The notes beneath the pieces are model-generated. The model was not told where the DNA came from. It saw only the letters and a program-made list of their open reading frames with translations, and ran no database searches. Shown here piece after piece: positions 18,391 through 29,600 of a stretch of 64,000 bases of DNA. Every line of letters starts with the position of its first letter. Position 1 is the stretch's first letter. The stretch is from Candidatus Zhuqueibacterota bacterium. Lineage in GTDB: Bacteria; Zhuqueibacterota; Zhuqueibacteria; Oceanimicrobiales; Oceanimicrobiaceae. Both the position numbers and the translations under genes were made by a program. The stretch is from positions 48,419-112,418 of the forward strand of contig JAJDAF010000063.1 of the NCBI GenBank assembly GCA_029261995.1, in the 5' to 3' direction.

Positions 18391-20202
18391 ATGCCAAATT
18401 GTTGCTACGTTATTCTTGCCGCAACGTTGTTCTTTTCAACTAACGCTCACACTCAGACTTTCGTCAAAATCACTGACACCAATAATCCGATCGTCGCCGA
18501 CTCGGGGCCTGGAGGCTACACCGGCGCGAGCTGGATCGATTTCGATGGCGATCGTGATTTAGATCTGTTCGTGAACAATGGAACGCTCTACCGCAATGAC
18601 GGCAACGGCATATTTGTCAAACGCACCACCGCAATCGGATCCGGGGTTGCACCCGCAACCGGCAATGGTCATTCATGGGCGGATTATGATAATGATGGAG
18701 ACCTCGACGTCTATATTTCCAGCCGATTGTCCGTTCTGTATCGCAATGACGGCAACGAAGTTTTCACTCGCATAACCGCTGGTGACATTGGGGACGGTTC
18801 GGGCAATCGGGGTTGGTCCTGCGCCTGGGCTGATTACGATAACGATGGCTTTGTCGATTTGGCGATCACGCATCCGGCGGGTTTTGTGCCGCCCACAAGC
18901 GCCACCCTGAACAATCATCTTCTGCTAAATGACGGGGCGCCGGATTTCACTTTTACCAAGATAACCACAGAACCGATCGTGTCCGGCCCACGCACCGCCT
19001 ACACGGTTGGCACCTGGTCCGATTTTGATCAAGATGGCGACATGGACTACTTTGTTGGCGCCGGCCCCGCAAACGGCAGCACGCAGGCAGATTTTCTCTA
19101 TCGTAATTTGCTGGTGGAAAGTGGCGCCGCAACATTTGAACGCATCTCCGATTCACCGCTCGCAACAGACCGGCAGGACGGCCAAATCTGGAACTGGATC
19201 GACTATGACAATGACGGAGATTTGGACGCCTATCTAACAAATTGGGGAGGACCTGCCGGAGGCATCGCCAACCGACTCTACCGAAATGACGGCGGTACCT
19301 TCACCCGCATCACCACCGGCGCCATTGTCACGGACACACGAATATCCCTTTCGTCGGTCTGGGGTGACTTTGACAATGACGGCGATCTGGATTGCTACGT
19401 CGCCAACGACAATAACCAGCCCGACAATTATTACGAGAATAATGGTGACGGTTCCTTCAACCGCATCACGAGTATTGCTCTGGTTGAGTCAATCACGCGC
19501 CGAGGCGCGACAGCCGGAGACTACGACAACGATGGTGATTTGGATATGTTCGTGGTAGGACCCGGGTCCGGGAAAGCGCTGTACAGAAACGATACTAATA
19601 ACGGCAATACCTGGTTAAACGTGACCTGTGTCGGAACCGTCTCGAACAAAGCTGCAATCGGAGCAAAAGTCAGAGCAAAGGCCGTAATCAACGGACAGTC
19701 TGTCTGGCAGATGCGTGAAATTCTCGCACAAAATACGTTTAATGGTCACAACAGTCTGAGAGCACACTTCGGTTTAGGAGATGCCACGACCATCGACACA
19801 CTGAGGATAGAATGGCCATCTGGAATAATGGAAGAGATGACCGGCATCCAACCAAACGTGTTCATGACTGTAACGGAGCGCGATGAGACAACAAGTGTGG
19901 ACGATGAAAGACCAGTCCTGCCGGGCAGGTTTGCACTGGGCCAGAATTACCCGAACCCTTTTAACCCATCAACCAGCATCGAATTCTCTTTGCCAACGGC
20001 GTCAGAGATTTCGTTGAAGATCTACAATATGCTGGGACAGGAGACACGCAGCCTTATTTCCGGAAGACAGAACGCCGGCGTTCACACGGTTGTTTGGGAC
20101 GGCAAGGATGATTCCGGGGCGCCGGTCGCGGGAGGAATTTACATCTACAAAATGGTAGCCGGCGCTTTTGTCCAATCCAACAAGATGATTCTGTTGAAAT
20201 GA
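18391..20202 (+). CDS. Secreted FG-GAP/VCBS-repeat protein with ASPIC/UnbV and T9SS-type sorting domains
   Basis: 603 residues with a signal peptide ending THTQ. Seven or so calcium-binding-type blades follow, each with a D-x-D-x-D-G-D-x-D loop (DFDGDRDLDL, DYDNDGDLDV, DFDQDGDMD), giving an FG-GAP beta-propeller. About residues 410-500 resemble an ASPIC/UnbV module (GAKVRAKAVINGQSVWQMRE, LRAHFGLG). The tail NYPNPFNPSTSIEF...IYIYKM...NKMILLK is the type IX sorting domain. Likely a surface or secreted binding protein; the ligand is unknown. Confidence 0.9.
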   Translation: MPNCCYVILAATLFFSTNAHTQTFVKITDTNNPIVADSGPGGYTGASWIDFDGDRDLDLFVNNGTLYRNDGNGIFVKRTTAIGSGVAPATGNGHSWADYDNDGDLDVYISSRLSVLYRNDGNEVFTRITAGDIGDGSGNRGWSCAWADYDNDGFVDLAITHPAGFVPPTSATLNNHLLLNDGAPDFTFTKITTEPIVSGPRTAYTVGTWSDFDQDGDMDYFVGAGPANGSTQADFLYRNLLVESGAATFERISDSPLATDRQDGQIWNWIDYDNDGDLDAYLTNWGGPAGGIANRLYRNDGGTFTRITTGAIVTDTRISLSSVWGDFDNDGDLDCYVANDNNQPDNYYENNGDGSFNRITSIALVESITRRGATAGDYDNDGDLDMFVVGPGSGKALYRNDTNNGNTWLNVTCVGTVSNKAAIGAKVRAKAVINGQSVWQMREILAQNTFNGHNSLRAHFGLGDATTIDTLRIEWPSGIMEEMTGIQPNVFMTVTERDETTSVDDERPVLPGRFALGQNYPNPFNPSTSIEFSLPTASEISLKIYNMLGQETRSLISGRQNAGVHTVVWDGKDDSGAPVAGGIYIYKMVAGAFVQSNKMILLK

Positions 20203-20482
20203 TTTTTGCTCGAGCAATGCGTTCTTGATGAACCGTCGCGTGCTGGCTTGCCCGCGCAAAAACTCGGAATCCTACTCGGGGTCTTTTGCCTGGGCCAGCC
20301 GCCGCGAAATCTCCTCGCATCTCTACACCATGACGCAAGTCTGCCTACCCACCCTTCGCCTTCCCAATCCAGCAAATCGCTTGTGGACAGAGTTCTCCTA
20401 AACTTCAAATTGATTTTCTGTACCGAATTCTCTATTATGCAGTTCATTGTGACCTTTGACCAAACTTTCTTAGGCAAGGCAG
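20203..20482. other. Intergenic region before the thrA-type gene
   Basis: 280 bases between two plus-strand genes. No strong terminator, promoter or RNA was recognised; a few short frames here are unsupported. Confidence 0.35.
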
Positions 20483-22921
20483 ATGCGAGTTTTAAAATTC
20501 GGAGGGTCTTCCATTTCGACACCGGCGCGTGTCGAAAACGTCGTCGAGATAATTGAGCAGGCCCAAGGTGGAGCCCGGACAGCAGTGGTTGTATCTGCCT
20601 TCGGTGGTGTCACGGACCGGCTCATCGAGGCCAGTCGCCTGGCCACCTCCGGCTCTGAAGGCTATCAAAACATCCTGACTGAGTTGAGCGAACGTCACAT
20701 CAGTGCTGTTAAGCCCCTAGCTCCGGACCCTAGAAGCCTTGAAATGGTCGCGGCAAATCTGGACCGGTTGCGGGACCTCCTGCACGGCATTTCGCTGGTG
20801 AGGGAATGTTCTGCTCGGTCGCTCGATCTGGTTATGAGCTTTGGCGAACGCCTGTCGGCCAGCATTATCAGTGAATGCCTCAAATCACGCGGTACTGCCG
20901 CCGCTTACCTCAATGCCTCCACGCTGGTCAAAACGGACGACAAATTCGGCGACGCCCGCGTCAATTTCGAGAACACCAACCGCAATATCCAAGCCTATTT
21001 CGACAGCCATCCGGAGCTTCAAATCATTACGGGTTTCATCGCCTCGACGCAGGATGGCGAATTGACCACACTTGGCCGCAGTGGTTCAGATTACACAGCC
21101 GCCATTTTCGCGGCAGCCCTTGCGGCAGAAGAAATTGAGATCTGGACGGACGTCGATGGTGTCATGACCACGGATCCGCGGGTGGTGGCAAGCGCATTTT
21201 CCATCGGCAGCATGAGCTATGAGGAAGCGATGGAGATGTCGCATTTTGGCTCGAAAGTCGTGCATCCGAAAGCGATGCAGCCGGCGATGGAACAGGACAT
21301 CCCATTGCGGATACGGAATACCTTTGATCGCGAATTCGCGGGCACGGTCATCTGCCGCCGGCCCGAGGAGAACCCGTTTGTCATCCGGGGTATCTCATCG
21401 ATTTCCGGTGTCGCTTTGCTGCGCGTGCAGGGTAGCGGCATGCTTGGCGTCACGGGGATTTCGGCACGGCTGTTCGGCGCCCTGGCGCGGGCCGGGGTGA
21501 ATGTCATCCTAATTTCGCAGGGTTCATCGGAGCATTCGATCTGTCTGGCGGTCTCACCGGAAGCACCGCCGCTTGCGAGTCGCGCTATCGAGGAGGAATT
21601 CGAACTCGAAATCCTGGCTCACCAAATTGAGCGCGTTTTGGTCGAAATCGATCTTTCGGTGATCGCGGTAGTGGGCGAAAATATGCGCGGAACGCCGGGA
21701 ATCGCAGCGCGGATTTTTGATGCGCTGGGCAAGCATGGCGCCAACGTCGTCGCCATCGCTCAAGGGTCATCGGAGCTAAACATCTCTATCGTTGTCAACA
21801 CCAGGGATGAAACCACGGCCCTCAATGCCATCCACGAGACTTTCTTTGTACGTAGTCGCAAATCGCTGCACCTGTTTCTGGTGGGCCCGGGACTTGTGGG
21901 CGGCAAGCTACTCGAACAAGTAGAAAGTCAGGCTGAGTACCTGAGCCGCGAATGCTCACTCGACCTGCACCTGTGCGGCCTCGCCAACAGCCGAAAGATG
22001 TGCTTTGATGCAAGCGGCATCGATTTGAAAGATTGGCAGAAACTCCTGCAAGCGGCCCCCACCGCGATGGTGCTCGGCCAATTCGTCAGCCAAATCAAGA
22101 CGATGAACTTCCGCAACAGCATCTTTCTGGATTGTACCGCCAGCGACGAGACCGTTCGGCAATATGAACGAATCCTGAATCTCGGCGCTTCCATTGTGAC
22201 GCCGAACAAGCGGGCAAATTCAAGCAGTTTCTCGCAGTACAACAAGTTAAAGAAGCTCGCGTTTGAGCGCGGAGCGCAATTCTGCTACGAGACCAATGTT
22301 GGCGCCAGCCTGCCGATCATCAGTACTCTGAAGGACTTGACGCTGAGTGGCGACCAGATACTGAAAATCGAAACCATCATTTCAGGCACGATCAGCTTCA
22401 TCTTCAACGCGTTTGATGGCAGCCGGACATTCAGCGAAATTGTAGAGGAAGCCAGAGAGCGCGGATTCACGGAGCCAGACCCGCGCGATGATTTGAATGG
22501 CATGGATGTGGCGCGCAAACTGCTCATTCTGGCCAGGGAAGTAGGCCTCGAAAGCGAGATGAGCGACGTGGCAGTTGAGAATATTCTGCCGCCTGCGTGT
22601 CAGGCCGCGCAGTCTGTGGAAATCTTCCTGGATACGTTGCGCCAGCAGGACGGATATTTTACAGAGAAGCTGAAGGCAGCGCAAGACCAATCGCAAGTCC
22701 TGCGCTACATCGGGACGATTGAGGACCACCGGATCTCGGTCGGATTGCAGGCAGTTGCGGCCGAGCACCCATTCTACCATTTGCGTGGCAGCGAGAATGT
22801 GATTGCAATTACGACCAGCCGATTTCGTGAGCATCCGATCGTCATCAAAGGACCGGGCGCCGGCGCGGATGTGACTGCGGCGGGCGTTTTCTCCGATGTG
22901 ATTCGGATTGGAAATTCGTGA
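20483..22921 (+). CDS. thrA: Bifunctional aspartokinase / homoserine dehydrogenase
   Basis: 812 residues, the usual length of the fused enzyme. Residues 1-290 are the aspartate kinase (KFGGSS at the start, GRSGSDYTA in the middle). Residues about 300-450 hold two ACT-type regulatory repeats. The C-terminal half is homoserine dehydrogenase, with a Rossmann GPGLVGGKLL and the catalytic-region NVGASLPI. It performs the first and third steps from aspartate to homoserine in threonine and methionine synthesis, normally feedback-inhibited through the ACT domains. It stands alone here, without thrB or thrC. Confidence 0.95.
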   Translation: MRVLKFGGSSISTPARVENVVEIIEQAQGGARTAVVVSAFGGVTDRLIEASRLATSGSEGYQNILTELSERHISAVKPLAPDPRSLEMVAANLDRLRDLLHGISLVRECSARSLDLVMSFGERLSASIISECLKSRGTAAAYLNASTLVKTDDKFGDARVNFENTNRNIQAYFDSHPELQIITGFIASTQDGELTTLGRSGSDYTAAIFAAALAAEEIEIWTDVDGVMTTDPRVVASAFSIGSMSYEEAMEMSHFGSKVVHPKAMQPAMEQDIPLRIRNTFDREFAGTVICRRPEENPFVIRGISSISGVALLRVQGSGMLGVTGISARLFGALARAGVNVILISQGSSEHSICLAVSPEAPPLASRAIEEEFELEILAHQIERVLVEIDLSVIAVVGENMRGTPGIAARIFDALGKHGANVVAIAQGSSELNISIVVNTRDETTALNAIHETFFVRSRKSLHLFLVGPGLVGGKLLEQVESQAEYLSRECSLDLHLCGLANSRKMCFDASGIDLKDWQKLLQAAPTAMVLGQFVSQIKTMNFRNSIFLDCTASDETVRQYERILNLGASIVTPNKRANSSSFSQYNKLKKLAFERGAQFCYETNVGASLPIISTLKDLTLSGDQILKIETIISGTISFIFNAFDGSRTFSEIVEEARERGFTEPDPRDDLNGMDVARKLLILAREVGLESEMSDVAVENILPPACQAAQSVEIFLDTLRQQDGYFTEKLKAAQDQSQVLRYIGTIEDHRISVGLQAVAAEHPFYHLRGSENVIAITTSRFREHPIVIKGPGAGADVTAAGVFSDVIRIGNS

Positions 22922-22948
22922 AACGAGCGGGGTTGTCCCGCAAACTCG

Positions 22949-23005
22949 GTGTTCAGCCTTTAGGCTGCAGGTCTTATAGAAAATAACACGCTGAAGCGTG
23001 AACAC
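22949..23005. repeat. Compound inverted repeat, possible bidirectional terminator
   Basis: Outer arms GTGTTCA (22949-22955) and TGAACAC (22999-23005) enclose two hairpins: CAGCC-ttta-GGCTG and CACGCT-ga-AGCGTG. It sits between the convergent thrA-type and amidohydrolase genes. The inner TTATAGAAAAT also occurs in the repeats near 38605, so it may belong to a dispersed intergenic family. Confidence 0.55.
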
Positions 23006-23028
23006 CCACACCATAGGCCGCATGGAAA

Positions 23029-26000
23029 TCACTTCTTGAAATAAAGCGATTTTGCCGCTGCAGGCTGCGGATGAACCCTGGCGGCGTCCGCGCCATTGTA
23101 AAGCACGCCGTTCTTCATCACGTACTCAATCTCGCGGGTGTTCCGGATATTCTCAAGCGGATTCTGGGTCAGCACGACCAAGTCGGCCAGTTTGCCGACT
23201 TCGATCGAACCGAGCGCATGGTCCAGCCCGTGGTGGCGAAATCCGTTGATGGTAGCGATCTCGATGGCCTCGTAGGGACTGAATCCGCCGTGGGTGAACA
23301 ACTCCATTTCCCAGTGCGCGCCGAGCCCCATCATCTGGCCGTGCGCACCCATTTGCAGCAAAACGCCGTTGTCATAAAGCTTCTTAAGCGCTTTGGCCAT
23401 GCGGGCGGAATAGTGGTCATCTTCCCAAAAAAAGTTCGGCCGTCGATAGCGTACCAGCTCATCCTTGCTGAAGAACCTGAGCTGCTTTTCATTCTCCCAA
23501 AGGCGCTCGCGCTGGTGAAAGTAGGTCTCGCCGGAAGGGCCGTTGTAAACCACGATCAGAGTCGGAGTCATTCCGAGCTGCGCGGCGCCAAACAGGCGTA
23601 TCACGTCATCGTAAAGCGGCTCCAGCCCCATGGTGTGCTCCAGGCCCGTGAAGCCATCGATGATCTGGGTCATGTTCATTTGGGGATTGCCGAACGACTC
23701 AGAGACCAGGTTGATGCCCAGTTTGCGACACGCGGCTGCCAGATGCTGGCGGGCCGCGCGGGTGTGGTTTGAATAATCCTTAACCGCAAGCGCGCCGTGG
23801 TCTTTGTTGAATTGCACGTGTTCGATGGCATCCGCCGCCGACAAGATGGAGCGGTGCATCTTGGAGCGATACCTGGTCACGAACATGGGATCGCCAACCG
23901 AATAGATGCGCGGCCCGATCAGATCGCCGCGCTGCAGCATGTCAGATACCCAGAAGTCTTTTTGAGTCGTGCCATAAACGTCGTACATGGTGGTGACGCC
24001 GTAGGCAAGGTTCGCGTGCAAGCCATAGAGCCGCTGTTCGATGACATTCAGTGCTGAAATCGGGCTGCCGTAGTGACCGTGCGCGTCGAACATGCCGGGC
24101 ATGATTGTCCTGCCTTCGAGGTCATAGACTTTTGCATCACCGGGGATTTCGACATCCTTGCCGATAGCCGCAATTCGATTTTCGCGAACGACAACCGTGG
24201 CATTCTCCAGCACTTCTTTCCGGCCATTCATGGTCAGAACACGCACATTCTTCAGAGCGATGGCGCTTTGCGGAATCGCGATATCATACTGAAATGACAG
24301 GTCGGTTGCCTTAACTTCAGTGTCGCCGGCGAGAACCGCCGACAGACTCTTCTCGCAAAAATACTTGCCGCGCGTCCAGAACAAACCCCGGCCGTCCGCG
24401 GTCCACTCTGTGAAATCGCCGTCTTCGTCCTGGTCGATTCTCTGGGTGAAGCCTTGTTTGTCTGCAGCGCTGACCGTGAGCGGCTTGCCGGCAAACTCGT
24501 ATGGCGTCACATAGCTGCGGTGATACTCACGGAATGCGATCCATTCCATGGTCGGCGAGATAACGGCACGAGTAGCGTTAGAAAAAATGTAGAGGGTTTG
24601 TTCACCGCGGCCGTTTTCATCGATGCGTTTGAGAGTTAGCGCGTCATCGACGTACTCGGTGAAGTAGAGCATGGCGTCCGGGCCGAAAAACACAGTCGGC
24701 GGCCGTTTTGCGTAGCGGTTGCGGCTCCACTCGATATCGGTGATTTTGGTCTCTTGACCGTTTGAACCCAAAACCACGAGTTCGAAATCAGTCTGGTTTT
24801 CCAGGTGGGTTCCGGTAATCAAAGAACCTGCGCCGCGCACGAACGCCAGTTGCTTGCCATTTTGAGACAGCGCCAGAGAGCCATACTGACTTGGCTTGGA
24901 GGTGAGTTTCTTGCGTTTCTTGCCGTCAAGCGTCATGGAAAAAATGCCGCCCAACTCTTCGTCATTCCAGGAGGCGAAATAGACCAGGTTGCTGTTCGCG
25001 ACCACCACCGGATTGGTCTCGTGGTCGGGGGATTGTGTCAGGTTTCGCGGCTTGTCACCGTCTCTTAAGTAGAAGTCGCCCAACGCCTCAAACAGAATGC
25101 CTTTCGCAGTAGGTTGTGCCCAACGATGAGCGCGGGTCAAAGTGACTTTGTCCGGCACATCTACTTTGAAGCGCATAGTTTTTTGCATCTCGCGGTCAAC
25201 CGGGGCTTTGAAAGCAACTTTTCGGCTGTCCCCAGTCGCTACGTTGACTGCGTTAATTCCGCCGCCAAAATAGACAAAAATCTCATCCCCGGCCGGATGC
25301 CAGGCCATGTTAGGATAGGCGCCATAGAAACTGCCGGAATCGAGCCGGTCGTAGTCGAGTGTACGACAGACAACTTTTTCCTCACGAGTCAGCAAGTCAC
25401 GAACGACCAGCACAGTTTCACGGTCGTCGCGGTGGACGTAGGCGAGCCTTGTGCCATCGACCGAGAGGGTCGGATTGCAGGCCCCGCCGGGGCGGTCGAT
25501 GTAGACGGCTACCTCACCCGTTTCGGTGTCGTAGGTCTTGATTCGAGCGCCGCTGCGGTACAGTCTGCGGTCACCGTGCTCGAAATAGATAAGCCCTCCG
25601 CCCGAATGTTGTTCAAAATGAGAAACCGGCGCACGTGAGCCTGCAGGGATAAGCTCCTGCTTTTCACCGTGGAAGTTGAATTGATAAGCCGGAAACCGGA
25701 CTTTCATGTTGAGAGCGGTACCGAAGACATGGCGGCTATCGGCAGACCAGGAGCCCTGGAACACGGGCAGCTTCATCTCCGAGACATTCTTCAACGCGCC
25801 GGTCTCAAGCTCCGTGACCCACAGGTCGTTGCTGCCGCCGCGGTCGGAAGTAAACAGCAGACGCTTGCCGTCCGGGCTGAAGCGCGGATACATATTCCAG
25901 GATGTGCCATGCGTCAAAGGCTCGGCTGCCCCGCCGGCGACCGGCATGGTGTAAATATGGCCGAGCAGATCGAAGGCAATCGTTTCGCCATCCGGAGAGA

Positions 26001-26178
26001 GGTCGAGGCTGATCCACGTGCCCTCGGTGGCATCGAAAGTGAGTCGGTGAGTTGCTGAATCCGCGCTAGCCAGCGGCCGTGCTGTCACCGCTTGAATTGT
26101 AACGAAAAAAAAGACAGTAGAAAGCACGATTAGAGCCTGCCATCTACGCTTTGGTTCTGCAACGAGTTGGGTTAACAT
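23029..26178 (-). CDS. Secreted Tricorn/WD40-like amidohydrolase
   Basis: About 1049 residues from the ATG at 26178, which has GGAAGG upstream; the frame extends to 26403 without a ribosome site. A signal peptide precedes a long PD40/TolB-like beta-propeller (repeats such as PDGKRLLFTSDRGGSNDLW). From about residue 720 there is an amidohydrolase domain with metal-ligand DAHGHY and later histidines (GLEHTMGL, MGAHGQMMGLG) and the closing GKLADLVVLTQNPL. The family hydrolyses amide bonds such as those in peptides or cyclic imides; the substrate is not predictable. Location is probably periplasmic. Confidence 0.88.
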   Translation of the reverse strand: MLTQLVAEPKRRWQALIVLSTVFFFVTIQAVTARPLASADSATHRLTFDATEGTWISLDLSPDGETIAFDLLGHIYTMPVAGGAAEPLTHGTSWNMYPRFSPDGKRLLFTSDRGGSNDLWVTELETGALKNVSEMKLPVFQGSWSADSRHVFGTALNMKVRFPAYQFNFHGEKQELIPAGSRAPVSHFEQHSGGGLIYFEHGDRRLYRSGARIKTYDTETGEVAVYIDRPGGACNPTLSVDGTRLAYVHRDDRETVLVVRDLLTREEKVVCRTLDYDRLDSGSFYGAYPNMAWHPAGDEIFVYFGGGINAVNVATGDSRKVAFKAPVDREMQKTMRFKVDVPDKVTLTRAHRWAQPTAKGILFEALGDFYLRDGDKPRNLTQSPDHETNPVVVANSNLVYFASWNDEELGGIFSMTLDGKKRKKLTSKPSQYGSLALSQNGKQLAFVRGAGSLITGTHLENQTDFELVVLGSNGQETKITDIEWSRNRYAKRPPTVFFGPDAMLYFTEYVDDALTLKRIDENGRGEQTLYIFSNATRAVISPTMEWIAFREYHRSYVTPYEFAGKPLTVSAADKQGFTQRIDQDEDGDFTEWTADGRGLFWTRGKYFCEKSLSAVLAGDTEVKATDLSFQYDIAIPQSAIALKNVRVLTMNGRKEVLENATVVVRENRIAAIGKDVEIPGDAKVYDLEGRTIMPGMFDAHGHYGSPISALNVIEQRLYGLHANLAYGVTTMYDVYGTTQKDFWVSDMLQRGDLIGPRIYSVGDPMFVTRYRSKMHRSILSAADAIEHVQFNKDHGALAVKDYSNHTRAARQHLAAACRKLGINLVSESFGNPQMNMTQIIDGFTGLEHTMGLEPLYDDVIRLFGAAQLGMTPTLIVVYNGPSGETYFHQRERLWENEKQLRFFSKDELVRYRRPNFFWEDDHYSARMAKALKKLYDNGVLLQMGAHGQMMGLGAHWEMELFTHGGFSPYEAIEIATINGFRHHGLDHALGSIEVGKLADLVVLTQNPLENIRNTREIEYVMKNGVLYNGADAARVHPQPAAAKSLYFKK

Positions 26179-26669
26179 ATTTCCTTCCTCTCCATGGTTT
26201 GAACGAAATGCGATAGTATCGGCGCTACACGGTCCACTTGAAGACGCAGGACTAACAGCGGGTGTCAGCTTTCTCGGGAAATAATTGAGGTCATTCAAGC
26301 AACTCTTTTTCAACGGTGAATAGCGTTGAAAAGATACACAAAAAGTGGGACAAACGAAAGTAGGTCGCCAACGCAATGAAAATTGCCTGAAGCATGAGAT
26401 CACAACAATGAACCGCTGGGGTGTTTTTTTCTGAAGACAGATACATGTTTCAACTCAGACACATATTGACTGGCATACGAATTGCTTTATTTACCAACAC
26501 CGTGAGAGAAGCAACAGATTCACGGCTGGCGCCTTGCGGTGTCAATGAAGTCAACCGCACTCAAGTAAGTCATTGTACTCTAGGGGGTTAACGATGAAAA
26601 ATAATTTGTGACACGAATGATAAGCTTAAGTTTTATGAAAGGATTCTCATTGACGGAAGACTAGGAGTT
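26179..26669. other. Divergent intergenic region before the giant surface protein
   Basis: About 490 bases separate the amidohydrolase (minus) from the 2441-residue protein (plus). AT-rich patches near 26590-26650 are a plausible promoter zone but no box pair is convincing. AGGAGT at 26663-26668 is the ribosome site for the downstream gene. Confidence 0.4.
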
Positions 26670-29600
26670 ATGATGAGTAGTTTATCAACTTGGAATACCA
26701 TCTCAAAAGTGAGACACTTTTTCATTTTTGTCTTGCTCACGTGTCTCATCTCAAATCCACTTCATTCGCAGGACGCAGGTTCGTCACTGGACTTCGATGG
26801 CGAGCTGGGTTGGGTCAAAATCCCAAGCTCCGATGCGTTGCGAGGACGCTCAGACCGCGGCAAGACAGTTGAGGCCTGGGTCAACCTGAACAACCTGAAC
26901 AAAGACCGGCCGGTCATCCAGAAGTGGAAGGATTCGCAGTTCAAAGAATGGGGACTGATAGTCGATGGCAGCTTCGAAAACGAAGTGTCGGTTGCCGTCG
27001 AGAATAATGGCAGCAACTTCGAGTACAAAGCCGGCGGCAGCGTGATTATCCCAAACCGCTGGCATCACATTGCCATGACTTACAGCGGCAGCAGCAAAAT
27101 AGTAAGAATCTTCATCGACGGTGTTGAGTATGGCAACGGCGAGGTTGTGCCGAATGGCGGCATGCCGGGCACCAACTCCGCGGTCGTGATCGGACGCCAC
27201 GCCTATCAGGATGAAAAGCGTTACAGCGGCCAAATCGATGAAATCCGCATCTGGAATGTGACGAAAACGGAAGCGGAATTACGCACTTCGATGAACAAGT
27301 CTTTGAACGGCAACGAGTCTGGCCTGGTGGCCTACTACACTTTCAACGAAGGCGGTGGCTCAACCGTTCGCGATCAGAGTACGAACAACCACAATGGCAG
27401 CTTCATTCTCAGTGCCACGAATTTCCCCAAGTACAAAACTTCAAACGCGCCAGTCCACAATGGCGACTTCGTTCACATTGCAGCACCGGGTGGCGGCGAG
27501 ACCCTGGTGCAGGGTACAAGTTACGATATTCGCTGGACTTCCAGCGGTGTCGGCTCCACGGTGAAAATTGAGTTCACGGAAAACGGTGGCGCAAGCTGGC
27601 AAACCATCGACTCATCCACTCCCGATGACGGCGAATACACCTGGACGGTTCCGTCAGTTGTAACAACGGCGGGGCTCGTCCGCATCACCAGCACCGCCAA
27701 CGCCACGCTCAGCGACGTCAGTGATATTGAGTTGACGATTGAGTCACCAGATAGTGGCCAGGACCCGCCGGCAGGCAGTGGCGTCAAGTGTGCTCCGGTA
27801 GACGTCGGATTTCGCGATTTCTATTACGGCGGCACCGAAGTGGTGGACAAGCCGACCGAAAACAAGCCGGAGAGCAAGCTCTGGTTCAACGACAACTCCT
27901 GGTGGGGCGTGCTGTGGGCGCCACTGAGTGCAGACTACCACATCTTCAAATTCGACAAGGCTACTCAGTGTTTTGAAGACACTCATGTCGATGTCGATCA
28001 TCGCCCGGCCTCAGCGCAGGACGTTTTGTGGGATGGTAATAAGCTCTACGTGGCCTCCCGGGTTTCATCCGACCACCAGAGCAGCCAGGGTCCGCGCGAC
28101 GCGCGTTTGTACCGCTACAGCTACGACTCCGGCTCGAAGATCTACTCCCTGGATAGCGGCTTTCCCGTCAATATGAACATGGCCGACAAAGTCGAAGCCT
28201 TGGTGCTCGACAAAGACACCACCGGCCAGCTCTGGATAACCTGGGCAGAAGCGGGAAAAATCTGGATCAACCGCACGGTCGGCGATGACAAGACCTGGGG
28301 CAATCCCTTTGTGCTGCCCGTCCAGGGTGGCGACGCTGACTCAGATGACATTTCGGCACTCATCGCTTTTGACGGCAAAATCGGCGTCATGTGGAGCAAC
28401 CAGAACGATAGCCGTGCTTACTTTGCCGTTCACCGCGATGACAGCGGAGATACAAACTGGCAGAGCCGTGAAACTGCTCTTTCTGGTACCGGGGAGATTT
28501 CCGATGACCATTTCAACATGGCGGTACATAACGGCACGGGCGAACTTTTCATCGCCACCAAGACCAACTTGTCAGGTCTGGACGATACCGGCATTTATCT
28601 ACTACGCCGCAAGACCAATGGCGATTGGTCTCGTCACGAAGTTGGCATGGTCAGAAATCACCTGACACGGCCGATGGTGCTGGTCGATTCTGAGAAAGAC
28701 AGCGTTTTTGTCTTCTCCAGCCGGTTCTTCGCGCCCCGTACCATCGAACTCAAGACGACGCACATCAGTAACATGAGTTTTCCGGAAGGGACCGGTCGGA
28801 CTTTCATCTTCAGTGAAGAAGACACAGATGTCAACAACGTCAAATCAACCAAGCAGAATGTCAACTCCACGACCGGAATTCTGGCAATTGCCAGTTCCCC
28901 GGCGACAAAATACTATCTTCACAATTACATCGATCTCAGCGGCAGCCAAGGTAACAAACCACCCGTAGCCAAAGACGATTTTGCCCAGACGCAAGAGAAT
29001 ACTCCGGTTGCCGTGGCCCTGACAGCCAACGATTTTGATCTTGACGGCACTTTGGATCCCGCGAGTGTTGTGGTCACATCACAGCCGGCAAATGGAACAG
29101 TCGTTGTCGATAATACAGGCTTGGCTACCTACTCGCCTGACGCTGGATTTTCGGGGCTAGACACCTTCAAGTACACCGTCAAGGACAACGAAGGCGCAAC
29201 CTCAAACGAAGCGACGGTTGAGGTAAACGTAATCACTGGCGACGGCGGGCAAACCTTCAGCTTCCAGGCCACAGACGATGCTCAGGTCAAAGTGACGGCG
29301 CCGGACAACAATTACGGTGACAAGACAACCGCCAAAATCAAGAAAGCCGTTTACAGTTCTTACTTCAAGTTTAATGTCGCTGGGCTGAATGGCTCCGTGC
29401 AGGGCGCAGTTCTACGACTGCGAGTGAGCGGTGGTGACTCTGACGGCGGCGACCATGGCGGCGTGGTCTACCAGGTGTCAAACACGTTTGAAGGCAACGC
29501 CACGCCTTGGCGTGAGATGGAACTCACGGCGGGCAATGCGCCGGCGGTGGGTGTCTCGCCGCTCGACAATGTCGGAACGGCTGTTAAACCGAATGACTTT